DNA of 64,000 bases from Colletotrichum lupini. Lineage: Eukaryota; Ascomycota; Sordariomycetes; Glomerellales; Glomerellaceae. Position 1 is the stretch's first letter. Each line of letters opens with the position of its first letter. The stretch covers positions 5,890,001 through 5,954,000 of the forward strand of contig NC_064672.1 of NCBI RefSeq assembly GCF_023278565.1, read 5' to 3'. Below are positions 37,728 through 48,729 of this stretch, in pieces. Both the position numbers and the translations under genes were made by a program. The notes below the pieces were generated by a model. The model ran no database searches and was not told where the DNA came from. It saw only the letters and a program-made list of their open reading frames with translations.

Positions 37728-38621
37728 ATGGCGGCTGCATCTACTCTGATCGGTATTGCGTCTGCTTTCTGTGTCCTTGGCCTAGGCCTCATTCTCAAGT
37801 CCTCATGGAGTGCCCTACTCTTAACCCTAGTTCTGGGTGTCATCTCCAGCAGTGTCTTTATCACGGTAATTGATCAACTTGTCTTTGGAAACCCACTCAA
37901 TATTGACAGTATGTAGGCCCGCCACCTTCAAATCCAGCAGTCTCGTTTAAAGCGACCAATTCATCTGTCTGATGTCGCTGCGAAGAAGTCCACCAGTCCC
38001 AGCTTGCTCAAAGGAGCTTACTTCCTCGTCGTCTTGGGCTCAGGTGGCCACACCAAGGAAATGCTAGCCATGATGGAGATCAGCTTTCCCGACGTCCCCG
38101 ACATGCACCGACGCTATCTCATCTCTAGTGGCGACTCAATGTCACTCACACACCTGAATGCCTTTGAAGACGAGCTCAGGACTACCCACGGCGAGGGACA
38201 AGTGGGAACATTTGACAAACACATCGTTGCGAGAGCTAGAAAGATTCACCAGAGCCTACTTACAACGCCCTTTACCGCCCTGATGTCGGTGGCTGAGATA
38301 TTCCCCTTGCTGCTGTCCTCTCCTTTCAAGGGCCCCAGAAGTCGCCAGCAGTTTCCCGACATCATTCTCACCAATGGCCCTGCCACTGGCTTCATCGTCG
38401 GTCTAGCGGCATACCTCCTCAAGATGCTCTACGTTGTTCCAGAAGACACCATGCAGGTCGTCTACGTTGAGTCGTGGGCCAGAATTCAGACCCTCAGTCT
38501 GACAGGGAAGCTGTTTCATTACACTGGCATTGCCGACATCTTGTTGGTTCAGCATGAGCAAGTAGCCAAGGCCTACGGCGTGACCAATGCAGGTTGTATG
38601 GTTGTGAGAAAGAAGATATGA
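37728..38621 (+). CDS. alg14: Alg14, membrane subunit of the UDP-GlcNAc transferase, two exons
   Basis: Exons 37728-37865 and 37938-38621 encode 273 residues. A plain reading of exon 1 meets a TAG at 37915 in the same frame as the rest of the gene; a 72-bp intron with donor GTAATT and acceptor CCAG removes it and keeps frame. Using the more obvious GTATGT at 37909 would break the frame. The N-terminus holds two hydrophobic segments for ER anchoring. The Rossmann half starts with YFLVVLGSGGHTKEMLAMM and continues with DIILTNGPATGFIVGLAAY and VVYVESWARIQTLSLTGKL, all typical of Alg14. Alg14 recruits catalytic Alg13 to the cytosolic face of the ER for the second sugar of the dolichol-linked N-glycan precursor. 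Confidence 0.93.
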
Positions 38622-38994
38622 TAATTTGTCATATCTCAACCATTTCTGACCTAGGTAGAAAAGGAGGTCGGTGAATGCTTGGCATCGGAGAAATTATATA
38701 GCTATAGGCCCATGCCTTTTTTCAACAATACAGGACCATACGCTCAATTCACTCGATGGAAGCAAAAATTCGGCTGATTCTGATAACCTACGACCCAGCT
38801 AGCTTGTAGCCACTGATCTTGAAGCGTGAAGATCAATCCACAACGGCCACGGCACTCTTCCCAATAATTTGTTCACAGGGCCAGGCACAGAAATGGGCAC
38901 ATCGAATAACTATTCGCAGTCGAAGGAACCTGGAATTTTGGTATTATACAGATCTTTGTAGTACATATACTTACAAGGCCCGGGGCCTCTCTGC
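38622..38994. other. Convergent intergenic region, nothing seen
   Basis: This is the 3' flank shared by alg14 and the mS23 gene. Nothing beyond probable poly-A regions is visible. Confidence 0.4.
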
Positions 38995-39771
38995 TCAAGC
39001 CGCCGCCTCCGCCTCCGCCCCGACAGCAACCTCATCCGTCGCCTCTTCGCCAAAGTTGGCGTAACTGGCAGTGCGCGCCTGCTCGATCATGACAGCTCTG
39101 TTGCTCGCCCAGCCCTTCCAGACCTCAAATTCCTTGTCCTCCAGGTCCTGTGCGATTTGCAACCTGTTCTTGCCAAAGTACGCCCCGACGTGTCTCGCCT
39201 CCTCCCTGGCAACGCGCTTCTCAATCTCCTCCTCCTGGCGCAGCGCGTAGAACTCCTTTCTTGCAATGTCGTATGCCTTTGCTCTCGGGTAATTTTTGTT
39301 GTGCATGAGCCAAAGCTGGCGCTGGACGACGCTGTCTGTTTGTTAGTTGTGGCTCCGAGGGGAGGGAGGAGCTGAACAGCCGGGGTTAGCTTACCATTCA
39401 CCGGTCAGAGGCGTTCTGTATTGGCGGACACCCTTGGACCAGTCGCATCTCTGATAATCCTTTCCATCTGTTTCCAAAATCATTCTTGGGCGCGCCAATT
39501 CCCAAGGGTGGTCTCTGAAGAACGTCTTCCGTAAGGAGTCCTCCTCGTGCACGATCTGTTGAGGTTTGTAGATGCCTTGAGGCTTGCGATTTTTGCGATT
39601 GGAGTTCTGGGTGTTGACGATAGCCGGCCTCGTAATGATTTCGGAAGGGGGGATATCCCTCATGACTTGGAACCATGGTGGTTCATAGACGGGATACGTT
39701 GGGAGGATTTTCGAGTTGAGCTCCTGGCTCACGGTCTGGTAGATCCGCGCAGGCCTGATCTGTCGCCCCAT
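38995..39771 (-). CDS. rsm25: Mitochondrial small ribosomal subunit protein mS23 (Rsm25), two exons
   Basis: Exons 39771-39395 and 39331-38995 encode 237 residues. The intron starts GTAAGC, has branch ACTAAC and ends ACAG. The N-terminus MGRQIRPARIYQTVSQ and the following YPVYEPPWFQVMRDIPPSEI are hallmark Rsm25/mS23 segments. The C-terminal half is helical and charged (ARKEFYALRQEEEIEKRVAR) and ends in an A/E-rich tail. It is a structural protein of the mitochondrial 37S subunit. It shares a 391-bp divergent promoter with a PPR protein, also probably mitochondrial. Confidence 0.93.
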
Positions 39772-40162
39772 CTTGACCTGCCAAGTTTGTCAGATGTCTG
39801 GTAAGCTGCATCTTTTGGGCAATTGAGACTCACTATTGAGATCGAGGCGGATGTGGCACGACTGTTCGATCCTGTCTGGGGTGCCTTTGCAGGTGATGAG
39901 CTCCGTCCGTCGCGAACTGCAACTCAGAAATTTGGAGCGTCGGCCAATCCTAACGCCGGCACCGGCTATCGCGGTCGGGCCCACTCTACCCATGCACTTC
40001 ACCAGCGAAATAATATTCCCATCCCAATCATCCCGGAGCTTTAAGTAACGCAGCTGGCAGCTCACCAACGATTTCCAAACGCCAATTTTATTAAGCTATT
40101 CGCCAGTGAGCGCGTGCTCTTCGATGGAACGGTGATGCCCTGGCCGCAATGCTCGACAACCC
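39772..40162. promoter_or_regulatory. Shared divergent promoter (mS23 / PPR protein)
   Basis: 391 bp between two divergent genes that both look mitochondrial. No motif can be named. Confidence 0.4.
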
Positions 40163-42010
40163 ATGAAAGTACTTAGCCGGATAGACGGGTCCGTATGCGG
40201 TGCCATTCTCTCGACTCGACCCTGCGCAGCTCGAGCTGCAGTTTCTTCCCGGCCAGAGCTCCGAACCGAAAGACCTTCGAGGGCGCCGGCGTCTCAGCAC
40301 CAGAGGGACCGCACACGATGCTCTCGCCCACCGGGCACTCAGTGTCCTCGGACAGCTTCATGGCTGCTGTCGACCTTTCTGCCGGCGCCCTCTTCTGTTC
40401 GCCCTCGTGCCCCGACAAGCTCAAACTCGGCCATCCGCGGACGATCTCGATCATATAGCCACGTTGCCGCCTCCGCCGTTACCTCAGCTAGTCGATCACA
40501 TCATGTAGTCATGCGGAAGGACAAGAACGTCCTACTCGGCTTCGTGGAGCATGAGGATGTTGGAACAGTGGACGAACACCTGGAACTTGCCCGGGATCCC
40601 TACCTGAACAGATACGCTCGACCAGAGCCTAGTCCGCTCACGATATCGGAGAGGAAAGAGGACCAGCAGTACCCTTCATATCATGAAGCACTACGCGGCG
40701 ATGAAGACATAGGACAGTTGGTCACCAAGCTTGGCACTGCTGTAAGCACCAAGATGAGATATCCAGCGAGGGTTGATTTGGGCACCATACACAGCCTATA
40801 CGCGGCGCTACCGGAACCTCGGATGATTCATATGCCAGCAAAGCTGCGCCATCGCTTACTCAAGATATTTGGCACCCCGATCAAGAAGGAGACGCAGACG
40901 ATGCTTCGGTACTTCTCCCTCATCGGTGACGCGAAGGATTGCGGGATTGCTCTGCGACAAAGCGAATGGAACCATGCCCTGGCCCTAGCAAGCAGATATG
41001 TCGGCAGAGTCACGGACACCGAAGCCGAGGCTGCTCTCCAGCTGTGGAAGGAGATGGAAAAGCTGTCTGGCGTGAAGGGGAACGCCGTCACTTTCAACAT
41101 CCTATTTGACGCGGCGTCCAAGGCTGGAAACTTTGCACTAGCTGAGATGCTCTACGAGGAGATGAAGAAGCGCGGATATAGCTTCAACCGCTTCCACCAC
41201 GTCAGCCTGATTCACTTCTTTGGGCTCCGCGAAGACCCCGACGGCGTCCGGGCTGCATACAAGGAATTGGTGGAGGCCGGGGAGATGGTCGACACCGTGG
41301 TCCTCAACTGCGTCATCTCCAGTTTCCTGAGATGTGGGGATGAGGACGCGGCGCTGAAGGTTTACGGGTATATGAAGGACAGCTACTCGGCGGCTGCTAA
41401 GATACCCCAGATGGACCCGTCAATGGATAAGGCCGTCATCCATATTCACTCCATGTTTGCACGCGTCGGCAAAAAGATACCAGAGCTCCGCCCACAGCTA
41501 CAGGAGCTCGCACATGAGACTCCTGACATGCGAACGTACCGCATCCTGATTAAGCATTTCGCTATAACGAAGGGAAACCTGAGCAAGACTGCCCAGTTTC
41601 TGGACGAGATGCCACAATTCGACGTGCCAGTTCACGGGAGCATCTTCCTAGCCATCTTCGAAGGGTTCAGCAAGTATGGCGCATCTCCGTTTTCTCCTTG
41701 GACAGGTGACCGGCTTGAAAATGTCTTGGCCGCGCTATTTGAGGCGATTGACAACAAAGTCCAGGGTCTAAGACTTGATACCTGGCTCATGATTTGGGCG
41801 CTTCGGGCCTTCATGAAATGTACAAATAACGAAAAGGTATTGGAGGTGTACGAAGATTTCAAGAAGAGGTGGGAACTTGAGCCGGATAGGGCGGACTTTA
41901 TGGATCACTATATTGCCAGACTCATGGACGGCAAGGATGCGTTCATCTTCCGGCATGGGCCCGGGCAGCAGAAGAAGAAGCACAAGGCGGTCAGGAAACG
42001 GCCAATGTAA
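40163..42010 (+). CDS. Pentatricopeptide repeat protein, probably mitochondrial
   Basis: Single exon, 615 residues. The first 115 residues are rich in R, S and A with almost no acidic residues, as in a mitochondrial presequence. After that come helix pairs of the PPR type, clearest at about 311-345 (VTFNILFDAASKAGNFALAE, then MLYEEMKKRGY) and 382-415 (VVLNCVISSFLRCGDEDAAL, then KVYGYMKDSY), with further weaker repeats to about 590 (WLMIWALRAFMKCTNNEKVL). The tail is basic (KKKHKAVRKRP). Such fungal proteins usually bind organellar RNA for processing or translation. I cannot name the orthologue. The start at 40163 is the first ATG of the frame; an upstream ATG at about 40149 opens only a five-codon ORF. 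Confidence 0.82.
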   Translation: MKVLSRIDGSVCGAILSTRPCAARAAVSSRPELRTERPSRAPASQHQRDRTRCSRPPGTQCPRTASWLLSTFLPAPSSVRPRAPTSSNSAIRGRSRSYSHVAASAVTSASRSHHVVMRKDKNVLLGFVEHEDVGTVDEHLELARDPYLNRYARPEPSPLTISERKEDQQYPSYHEALRGDEDIGQLVTKLGTAVSTKMRYPARVDLGTIHSLYAALPEPRMIHMPAKLRHRLLKIFGTPIKKETQTMLRYFSLIGDAKDCGIALRQSEWNHALALASRYVGRVTDTEAEAALQLWKEMEKLSGVKGNAVTFNILFDAASKAGNFALAEMLYEEMKKRGYSFNRFHHVSLIHFFGLREDPDGVRAAYKELVEAGEMVDTVVLNCVISSFLRCGDEDAALKVYGYMKDSYSAAAKIPQMDPSMDKAVIHIHSMFARVGKKIPELRPQLQELAHETPDMRTYRILIKHFAITKGNLSKTAQFLDEMPQFDVPVHGSIFLAIFEGFSKYGASPFSPWTGDRLENVLAALFEAIDNKVQGLRLDTWLMIWALRAFMKCTNNEKVLEVYEDFKKRWELEPDRADFMDHYIARLMDGKDAFIFRHGPGQQKKKHKAVRKRPM

Positions 42011-42765
42011 AACAACCTATACTATAGACAAAGATACCAGTAATTTCAATTACCTGTCCATACCTCACCGTCAAAAGCTTATTCCATTGTCCTGTTGTCA
42101 ATGATTGACACCTTATCTAGCCCTTCTCCCCTCCTCTCCACCTCGCCGGCCGTATCCAGCAGACCTTCATCCAATAGCCTTTCTATTATCTGAATATACA
42201 CAAGAAGTCCTTATTACCCCCCCTCAACTCCACTCCAGCCACCAGCAACAGCAGGCATCTCTCTATATCGGGAGTTGAGGACAAAGTGATTGGGTGGTGG
42301 AATAATGTACCAGCGAGCAACAACCAATTACCCCTCCAGCCAAATCGGCAAGCTCCGAGTTTCAATTCGCATAAGATCCCAGTATGAGCACCAGGATAAT
42401 CGACAAGGGATGTAGCCTACTGAGGTGAACTCTGTTTTTGACCCTCAAGTCCTTGAGACTGTCCAGTTGCCGACACAATGTAGCACACTGCCACTTGAGT
42501 AGAGAACTGTGACCTCTATCCCCATTCACCTATGATGAGTATCCCAGCACGGGCACGGGCTGTAGTCTGGTATGGCTCCCAGGTCTGCGATTCACATTCA
42601 TCACATAGAATGCCGCGACGGACAGATCGTAATTCGGTTTCCCTGCTGATCCATTGAGGACGAAAAGTCTCTATTTCGGCTTGTGTACACAGTCGTCCTC
42701 CGTCTCAACCCAATCCATGCTCTACAATGGCGATCGACTCAAGAAAAAATGTGCAAAGAGGTTCC
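42011..42765. other. Convergent intergenic region, nothing seen
   Basis: About 750 bp between the PPR gene and cox8. Short ORFs only. Confidence 0.45.
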
Positions 42766-43069
42766 TTAAACCTTGGGCTTCTTGGTTTGCCAAACTATGA
42801 ATCTCGTCAGTACTCGATATCGGCGGAAATCGGGGCCGCGGTAAAAAGCACGCACCAGCAATGCCGAAGGGGGCGAAGAAGCCGACGAAGGAGTAGGTCC
42901 AGAAGCCAAGGCCGAAGAACTTGCTCTTGGGGTTGAAGGGGATGTTGGTGTAGGGACCCTCGGGGTAGTGGTAGGGCGAGGACATCTGGGCGCGGGTGGT
43001 CTGGAAGCCGCGGCGGGCGACCGTGGAAGGGGTCTTGGGGACCGCGCGGGCGGCAGCACGGGCGAACAT
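42766..43069 (-). CDS. cox8: Cytochrome c oxidase subunit 8 (mammalian VIIc type), two exons
   Basis: Exons 43069-42856 and 42794-42766 encode 80 residues. The 61-bp intron starts GTGCGT, has branch ACTGAC and ends ATAG; the second exon codes only nine residues plus stop (VWQTKKPKV with the split codon). An R/A-rich presequence (MFARAAARAVPKTPSTVARR) precedes SSPYHYPEGPYTNIPFNPKS and one membrane helix (FWTYSFVGFFAPFGIAVW), the standard COX7c/Cox8 layout. It is an accessory subunit of respiratory complex IV in the inner membrane. It is divergent from mtr4 (672 bp). Confidence 0.92.
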
Positions 43070-43741
43070 CTACGGAGCACTGGTCAGCATCAATTGGACT
43101 TTGGGGGGTATTCGCGGGGTCTTAATTACTTTGGCGGTGTGTTATGAGGCGATCGCGAAGCGTAATGGGTGTATTGAGAGGTGCGATTGTGGTGTTGAAG
43201 TCATCCAAAAGAGTGGTCTGAGACTGTGCAGCCGGCTAAGCTCCAAAGATCTCCAAGTCTGTTCCCGGTTATGTAATTCCACGTGACTGAGCCTAAGTCA
43301 TAGGTAGCGGCGAACGGTCCAGTCCCGCAGCTGGGATTTCGAAGCTACGATGAGCGGCCACCGCCTTCCGTGTCTGGACGATTTTCAACCACCGTCATGC
43401 ATGCATTTTGGAATTTTTTTTCTGCCTCTTCCTTGTTGCTCGCCTTGGCCGACCCGCCAACTTTTTCGCCCGAGCACCTGCGAATTGCGACCGAACGTAC
43501 ATTGCCGGGACTAGACAAAATTGAGGAGTTGCCTCTTGTCAACACCCTCAAAAACCAACAGACACACCGCTGCACCCCAAGTGTCTCGCGTCTTTGCATT
43601 TCGAGAGCTTGCAAAGGCTTGGCTTTGTTTGCTTGCCATTGGTCCATCAACAAACCTTGAGTCCCTGACGCCATACATAAGACCAACGAAGCGCCAACCC
43701 CAACTTTGCTGTTCCCGCTTGGCAACAAGCAATCGCCCACC
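43070..43741. promoter_or_regulatory. Shared divergent promoter region (cox8 / mtr4)
   Basis: 672 bp between divergent starts. A TACGGAGCA variant of the recurrent nonamer lies right next to the cox8 ATG (43070-43078). The mtr4 ATG sits in CACCATGG, a strong initiation context. Confidence 0.4.
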
Positions 43742-46700
43742 ATGGACGAGCTTTTCGATGTTTTCGACGCTCAACCTGACGCGCAAAACGAGTCACACAG
43801 CGAGCCCGAGCCTGAGACTGAGGTAGCCGAGCCCCCTCAGAAGTCGCGCAAGAAGGACAAGAAGAGCAAGAAGCGCAAGGCCGATGGTGGAATGAAGAAT
43901 GGCGTCGCCGAAAAGCCAGAGGACGACGACATGCCCGACGCCGATGATACCTCCAAGGATGGCCAGGACGCTGACGAAACTGAAGATCCCGCCGCTGCTT
44001 CTGACGAACAGCAGGAGCCCCATAAGGACAAGCGGAGGAAGAAGGAAGATGAGGCCCAGCCTGTCTTGACCGACACCTTCCAGACTGCCCAGTCCCGAGA
44101 GGTTGCTGGCGCCGCGGTCTTCACCCCAGCACAGGACGAATCGCTCGTCCTGTCCCACAACATCCAGCACCAAGTCGCCTTGCCGCCGGACCTGGACTAC
44201 GAATACATCCCCCTCTCCGAGCATAAGCCGCCCGCGGAGCCAGCACGCCAGTACAGCTTTAAGTTAGATCCTTTCCAGGCACTGTCTGTCGCTTCGATCG
44301 AGAGGGAGGAGAGCGTGTTGGTTTCTGCCCACACCTCTGCCGGAAAGACCGTCGTCGCCGAATACGCCATTGCGCAATGTCTGAAGCGTAACCAGAGAGT
44401 CATTTACACAAGTCCCATCAAGGCCCTCAGCAACCAGAAATACCGAGACTTCGAAGCACTATTTGGCGATGTCGGTCTGATGACTGGTGATGTCACGATC
44501 AATCCCACCGCCAGCTGTTTGGTCATGACCACCGAGATTTTGCGCTCCATGTTGTACCGTGGTTCCGAGATCATGCGAGAGGTTGCCTGGGTCGTCTTTG
44601 ACGAAATCCACTACATGAGAGACAAGACCAGAGGTGTTGTCTGGGAAGAGACCATCATTCTTCTTCCCGATAAGGTCCGCTACGTCTTTTTGTCCGCCAC
44701 CATTCCCAACGCCTTCCAGTTTGCGGAGTGGATTGCCAAGATCCATCACCAGGCGTGCCACGTCGTCTACACTGATTTCCGTCCCACGCCCCTTCAAAAC
44801 TACTTCTTCCCTGCCGGTGGTAATGGCATCTTCCTGGTTGTCGACGAGAAGGGCGTGTTCAGAGAAGGCAACTTTCAGAAGACCATGTCCCTCATCGAGG
44901 CGGGCAAGGGTCAAGACCCCAACAACGCGAATGCAAGCTGGAAGGGCAAGGGAGCCAAGAAGCAGACACAAAAGGGTGGTCAGGCGTCCGATATGAAGTC
45001 TGATATCTCCAAGATCATTCGCATGATCATGCAGAAGAGCTTCCACCCTGTCATCGTTTTCAACTTCAGCAAAAAGGAGGTTGAGAACCTGGCTCTGCAG
45101 ATCTCTCATTTCCAGTTCAACAATGACTCGGAGCAGGCCATGGTCAAGACCGTGTTCAACAATGCCATCCAGAGCTTATCTGAGGCTGATCGCGAGCTTC
45201 CTCAGATCCAGAACCTGCTTCCTCTGTTGCAAAAGGGTATCGGTGTGCATCACTCTGGTCTTCTTCCCATTTTGAAGGAGACCATCGAGATTCTGTTCCA
45301 AGAGTCTCTGATCAAGGTGCTTGTCGCAACCGAAACCTTCTCCATTGGTCTCAACATGCCTGCCAAGACTGTCGTCTTCACCCAGACTAACAAGTGGGAT
45401 GGAGTTCAACGGAGACCTCTTACCCCGTCCGAGTACATTCAGATGTCTGGTCGTGCTGGTCGTAGAGGTCTGGATACGCGTGGTATTGTCATCATGATGA
45501 TTGACGACAAGATGGAGCCTGACACTGCCCGCGGCATGGTCGTGGGTGAGCAGGATCGTCTTAACTCCGCCTTCTACCTCGGCTACAACATGACCCTTAA
45601 CCTCTTGAGAATCGAGGCTATTTCCCCCGAGTTCATGCTTGAGCGTTGCTTCCACCAGTTCCAGACAGGTGCTAGTGTCCCGGCTTTGGAACGTGACTTG
45701 GTTGCTCTCCAGCAAGAGAGGGACAGCATGTCCATCGCTGATGAGGCTACGGTCAAGGACTACTACAACCTCCGCAACCAGCTGGAGCAGTACACAAGCG
45801 ACATGCGCGCTGTCATTCAGCACCCTGAGCACTGTACCGACTTCATGCAGCCCGGCCGTCTGGTTCGCATTCACGACCCCAAGAAGACCAATAACACCAT
45901 TGGCGGAACCGACTTCGGCTGGGGTGTCGTGGCGAATCTGATCCGCCGCGACCGCAACCGCAAGCAAGGCGAGCCCGAATACCCGCCTCAGGAGTCCTGC
46001 CTCATCGACGTCATGATGGTTGTCGACCAGAAGAGCGCACCTGTTGCCGAAGGTTCCAGGCATTTGACCTCTGATCTGCCAAAGGGCCTGGTTCCCTACC
46101 CGAACCCCGAACAGCCGGACAACGGAGCTCGCTTCGAGATTATCCCCTGTCTTCTGACTTGCGTCAAGTCCATCAGCCAGATCAGAGTCTTCATGCCCAA
46201 GGACTGCAAATCTCAGTCCGCGCTTAACGAGGTTGGCAACTCTCTTCGGGAGGTTCACAGACGCTTCCCCGACGGACTGCCCATTTTGGATCCTGTTGAG
46301 AACATGGGCATCAATGACGAGTCTTTCAAAGCCCTGATGAGGAAGATTGAGATGTTGGAGGCGCGCCTCCTCACCAACCCCCTTCACGGATCACCACTGC
46401 TGCCCGAGCTCTACCTTCAGTATCGCTCCAAGGAGAAACTTGGCGAGCAGATCAAGTCCAAGAAGAAGGAGATTGCGACACTCCACAGCATTGCGCAGAT
46501 GGATGAGCTCAAGGCGCGCAAGCGTGTCCTGCGCCGTCTCGGATTCCTTAACGAGTCTGAGGTTGTCGAGCTTAAGGCTCGTGTCGCCTGTGAGATCTCA
46601 TCCACCGAAGGTCATGAACTTGTTCTTGCCGAGCTTCTGTTTGATCGCTTCTTTAATGAGCTCTCTCCCGAGCTCATTGCTGCTACACTCAGCTGTTTCG

Positions 46701-47142
46701 TCTTGGACGAGAAGCTTGAGACAGCAGCCCTGCGCGAGGAATTGGCCAAGCCCTACCGGGAGGTTCAGGCCAAGGCTAAGCAGGTCGCTAAGGTCAGCCG
46801 GGAGAGCAAGCTTGAGCTCAACGAGGAGGAGTACTTGGCTGGCTTCAAGTGGCAATTAATGGAGACTGTCTACTCGTGGGCACAAGGCAAGCCGTTTGCA
46901 GACATCTGGTACGTTACCTCCAATTTCCCCGTTCTATCTTACGTCCACTGACACGTTACAGTAAAATGACCAATGCCTACGAGGGTTCCCTGATCCGCCT
47001 TTTCCGCCGTCTGGAAGAGCTTCTGCGCCAGATGGGCCAGGGCGCCAAGGTCATGGGCAGTGACGAGCTTACACAAAAGTTCGAGGACAGTCTCGCCAAG
47101 ATCCGCCGTGACATCGTCGCGGCCCAGAGTTTGTACCTGTAA
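43742..47142 (+). CDS. mtr4: Mtr4, Ski2-like DExH RNA helicase of the nuclear exosome/TRAMP, two exons
   Basis: Exons 43742-46908 and 46962-47142 encode 1115 residues. The intron starts GTACGT, has branch CTGAC and ends ACAG; without it the protein would lose the last 60 residues. The ATG at 43742 (MDELFDVFD, as in fungal Mtr4) is preferred over the in-frame ATG at 43706. The head is acidic and lysine-rich. The motor has motif I AHTSAGKT (about 196-203), DEIH (about 286-289), SATIPNA, and motif VI QMSGRAGRRGLD (about 567). The arch/KOW insertion follows (FMQPGRLVRIHDPKKTNN and on), then the helical C-domain ending RRDIVAAQSLYL. Mtr4 unwinds and feeds RNA into the nuclear exosome for rRNA processing and RNA decay. 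Confidence 0.97.
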
Positions 47143-47568
47143 AACTCTAAAAAAGGGTTGTCTTCAGATGCTGGCAGGAATACTGTCATGCTAGCAATTG
47201 TCAGATAGCCCTTTTGCTCCCTCTTTTCTAGCCCGTTGTACTTTTTTGCTTTTATTAGGTAGCCCCAGGGGACATCATGGCGTTTGATGGTTATTCGAGG
47301 TTTTATACCACGCATGTAGAATCTTTGTGTGTGCGGATTCGGAGTTTCGGCCCTTAAAAAGTCGCTTTCTCCATGGCCACCAATGAAGCAGATAATGGCC
47401 CCCTTCTGTTCGCTGTCTCTATCTATGTGATTCATACTATGCTCCCTAGCCATCCTTGCCTGATGCGTGGTATAATTACGAATAAAACGCCGTTACCTAT
47501 GTGTAATCAATAAGCATCCACGTTATCCCAACGCCAAAACCCCGTAACAGAAAAAACCGCAATTGCTC
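47143..47568. other. Convergent intergenic region (mtr4 / dsc3)
   Basis: This is the 3' flank of mtr4, with T-rich stretches after the stop. Nothing else is seen before the dsc3-tail duplicate. Confidence 0.4.
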
Positions 47569-47716
47569 TACTAATCGCCCGAGAAAGCCATCGTGTCAAC
47601 ACCAAACAGTGCAACACCATGCCACACCGAACGTAACGTAATCGTACCAATCACCCGGAAGCATATCCCCTCCCCAAAATGAGTCCACGAGGACTTGGAA
47701 GCCAACAGCGGCCTCG
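47569..47716 (-). repeat. Diverged tandem copy of the dsc3 3' end
   Basis: The stretch from 47574 repeats the dsc3 end that starts at 47723: a near-identical ATCGCCCGAGAA[A/G]GCC, then CACACCGAAC in both, then a related segment ending GAAGCATATCCCC here against GAGCATATTTTCC there. Read on the minus strand it gives ...VDTMAFSGD-stop beside the real ...VIRAFSGDR-stop. The unit is about 150 bp and follows the real gene end to end. It is a relic with no independent coding role. Confidence 0.6.
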
Positions 47717-47718
47717 CC

Positions 47719-48729
47719 CTATCGATCGCCCGAGAAGGCCCTGATGACGCCAATGATGATACTCAATGTCACACCGAACCCGATAAAGTCATGCCACCGG
47801 CCAGAGAGCATATTTTCCTCCCGCGAGAGCCACCCCAGACACCCCAATGGCCAGAAGAAGCCTACAATAAGACCCTCGATGAGGACGTCGAGTATACCGC
47901 TCATGACCCCAAACGCATCATCACCGCCGCCGCCACCCGCTCCTCCGTCGGCTCCGTCCCCTCCTGCGCCTGTCCCGCTGCCGGGCAACGCGCCGCCGGC
48001 GTTGGTATCTATCCAAGTGTCCTCGAGCGAGCGCATCGTGTCCGGGCTGGGCATGGTGTCGGGGGTATACTGCGTCGCGCGTATGTCGCGAAACTGGAGG
48101 CGCAGCTGGTTTACTTCGGCCGCCGTAAAGCCTGCGTTGAGGAGCCTGTCGAAGCCCCTTGGCGTCGGGCGCTGCTGCTGATGGTGGGCGGCTTGGGAGC
48201 CGTATGCGACACCGTCGTGACCGTGACCGTGACCGCCATGCTGCCCGTCTCCTGCCCCGGAAGGCGTCGTCGCACCCCGCTCCGATGGCGCGCGTAGAGC
48301 TGCCTCGGCTTCGGCGGCGAGTTCTTCGTCGGTGAGACTGTCGCCGATGCTGCAGTTCACGTAGACCCTCTGCGGCAGCGCCGTCTCGTTGGCCTTGGCC
48401 TTGCCTTTGCCCTTGGGATCATCGAAGCCGCTGCTTGCGCCGGGTGTGGACGGCGTCGACGTCGGGTTCGAGGATGACGGGGGAGGAGGAGGGGGCAGCG
48501 GGCGCAAGACGGAGCTGAGGGCCGAGGCGTCGGGGAGGATCTTGCCCTGGTGGATGAAGCGGAGGCGGCGCTGGGAGTCGGGTTGTGCGAGGCGGCCGCG
48601 GATGAGGTGCTTGAGGGCGGCGACTGTTGTTTGGGAAGGGGAGGGGATGTCGAGGTCGAGGTCTGGGAGGGAGGTTGTGAAGCGGATGCGGAGGAGGAGG
48701 GGAGGTGTCCAAGGGCGCGGGGTTGTCAT
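47719..48729 (-). CDS. dsc3: Dsc3-like ubiquitin-like subunit of the Golgi DSC E3 ligase complex
   Basis: Single exon, 336 residues. The N-terminal ubiquitin-like domain (about 12-85) reads LLRIRFTTSLPDLDLDIPSP, then TVAALKHLIRGRLAQP and RRLRFIHQGKILPDASAL. A proline-rich linker and the phrase RVYVNCSIGDSLTDEELAAE follow, the boundary motif of the DUF2407 N- and C-domains. The C-terminal domain holds RGFDRLLNAGFTAAEVNQLR, then LEDTWID and two membrane helices (GILDVLIEGLIVGFFWPLGCL; FIGFGVTLSIIIGVI). DSC complexes cleave SREBP-type precursors in hypoxia adaptation and clear membrane proteins; Dsc3 is an integral scaffold subunit. A 3' fragment is duplicated just downstream. Confidence 0.9.
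   Translation of the reverse strand: MTTPRPWTPPLLLRIRFTTSLPDLDLDIPSPSQTTVAALKHLIRGRLAQPDSQRRLRFIHQGKILPDASALSSVLRPLPPPPPPSSSNPTSTPSTPGASSGFDDPKGKGKAKANETALPQRVYVNCSIGDSLTDEELAAEAEAALRAPSERGATTPSGAGDGQHGGHGHGHDGVAYGSQAAHHQQQRPTPRGFDRLLNAGFTAAEVNQLRLQFRDIRATQYTPDTMPSPDTMRSLEDTWIDTNAGGALPGSGTGAGGDGADGGAGGGGGDDAFGVMSGILDVLIEGLIVGFFWPLGCLGWLSREENMLSGRWHDFIGFGVTLSIIIGVIRAFSGDR

Noticed and set aside
37915..37917. TAG in alg14 as a pseudogene mark
   Set aside because: A 72-bp in-frame intron with acceptable signals removes it, and the rest of the protein is fully intact.
44459..46387. Long minus-strand ORFs (216 and 403 codons) opposite mtr4
   Set aside because: They mirror the codon-biased mtr4 frame, contain no domain and have no promoter context. 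Antisense open frames are a common by-product of GC-rich third positions.
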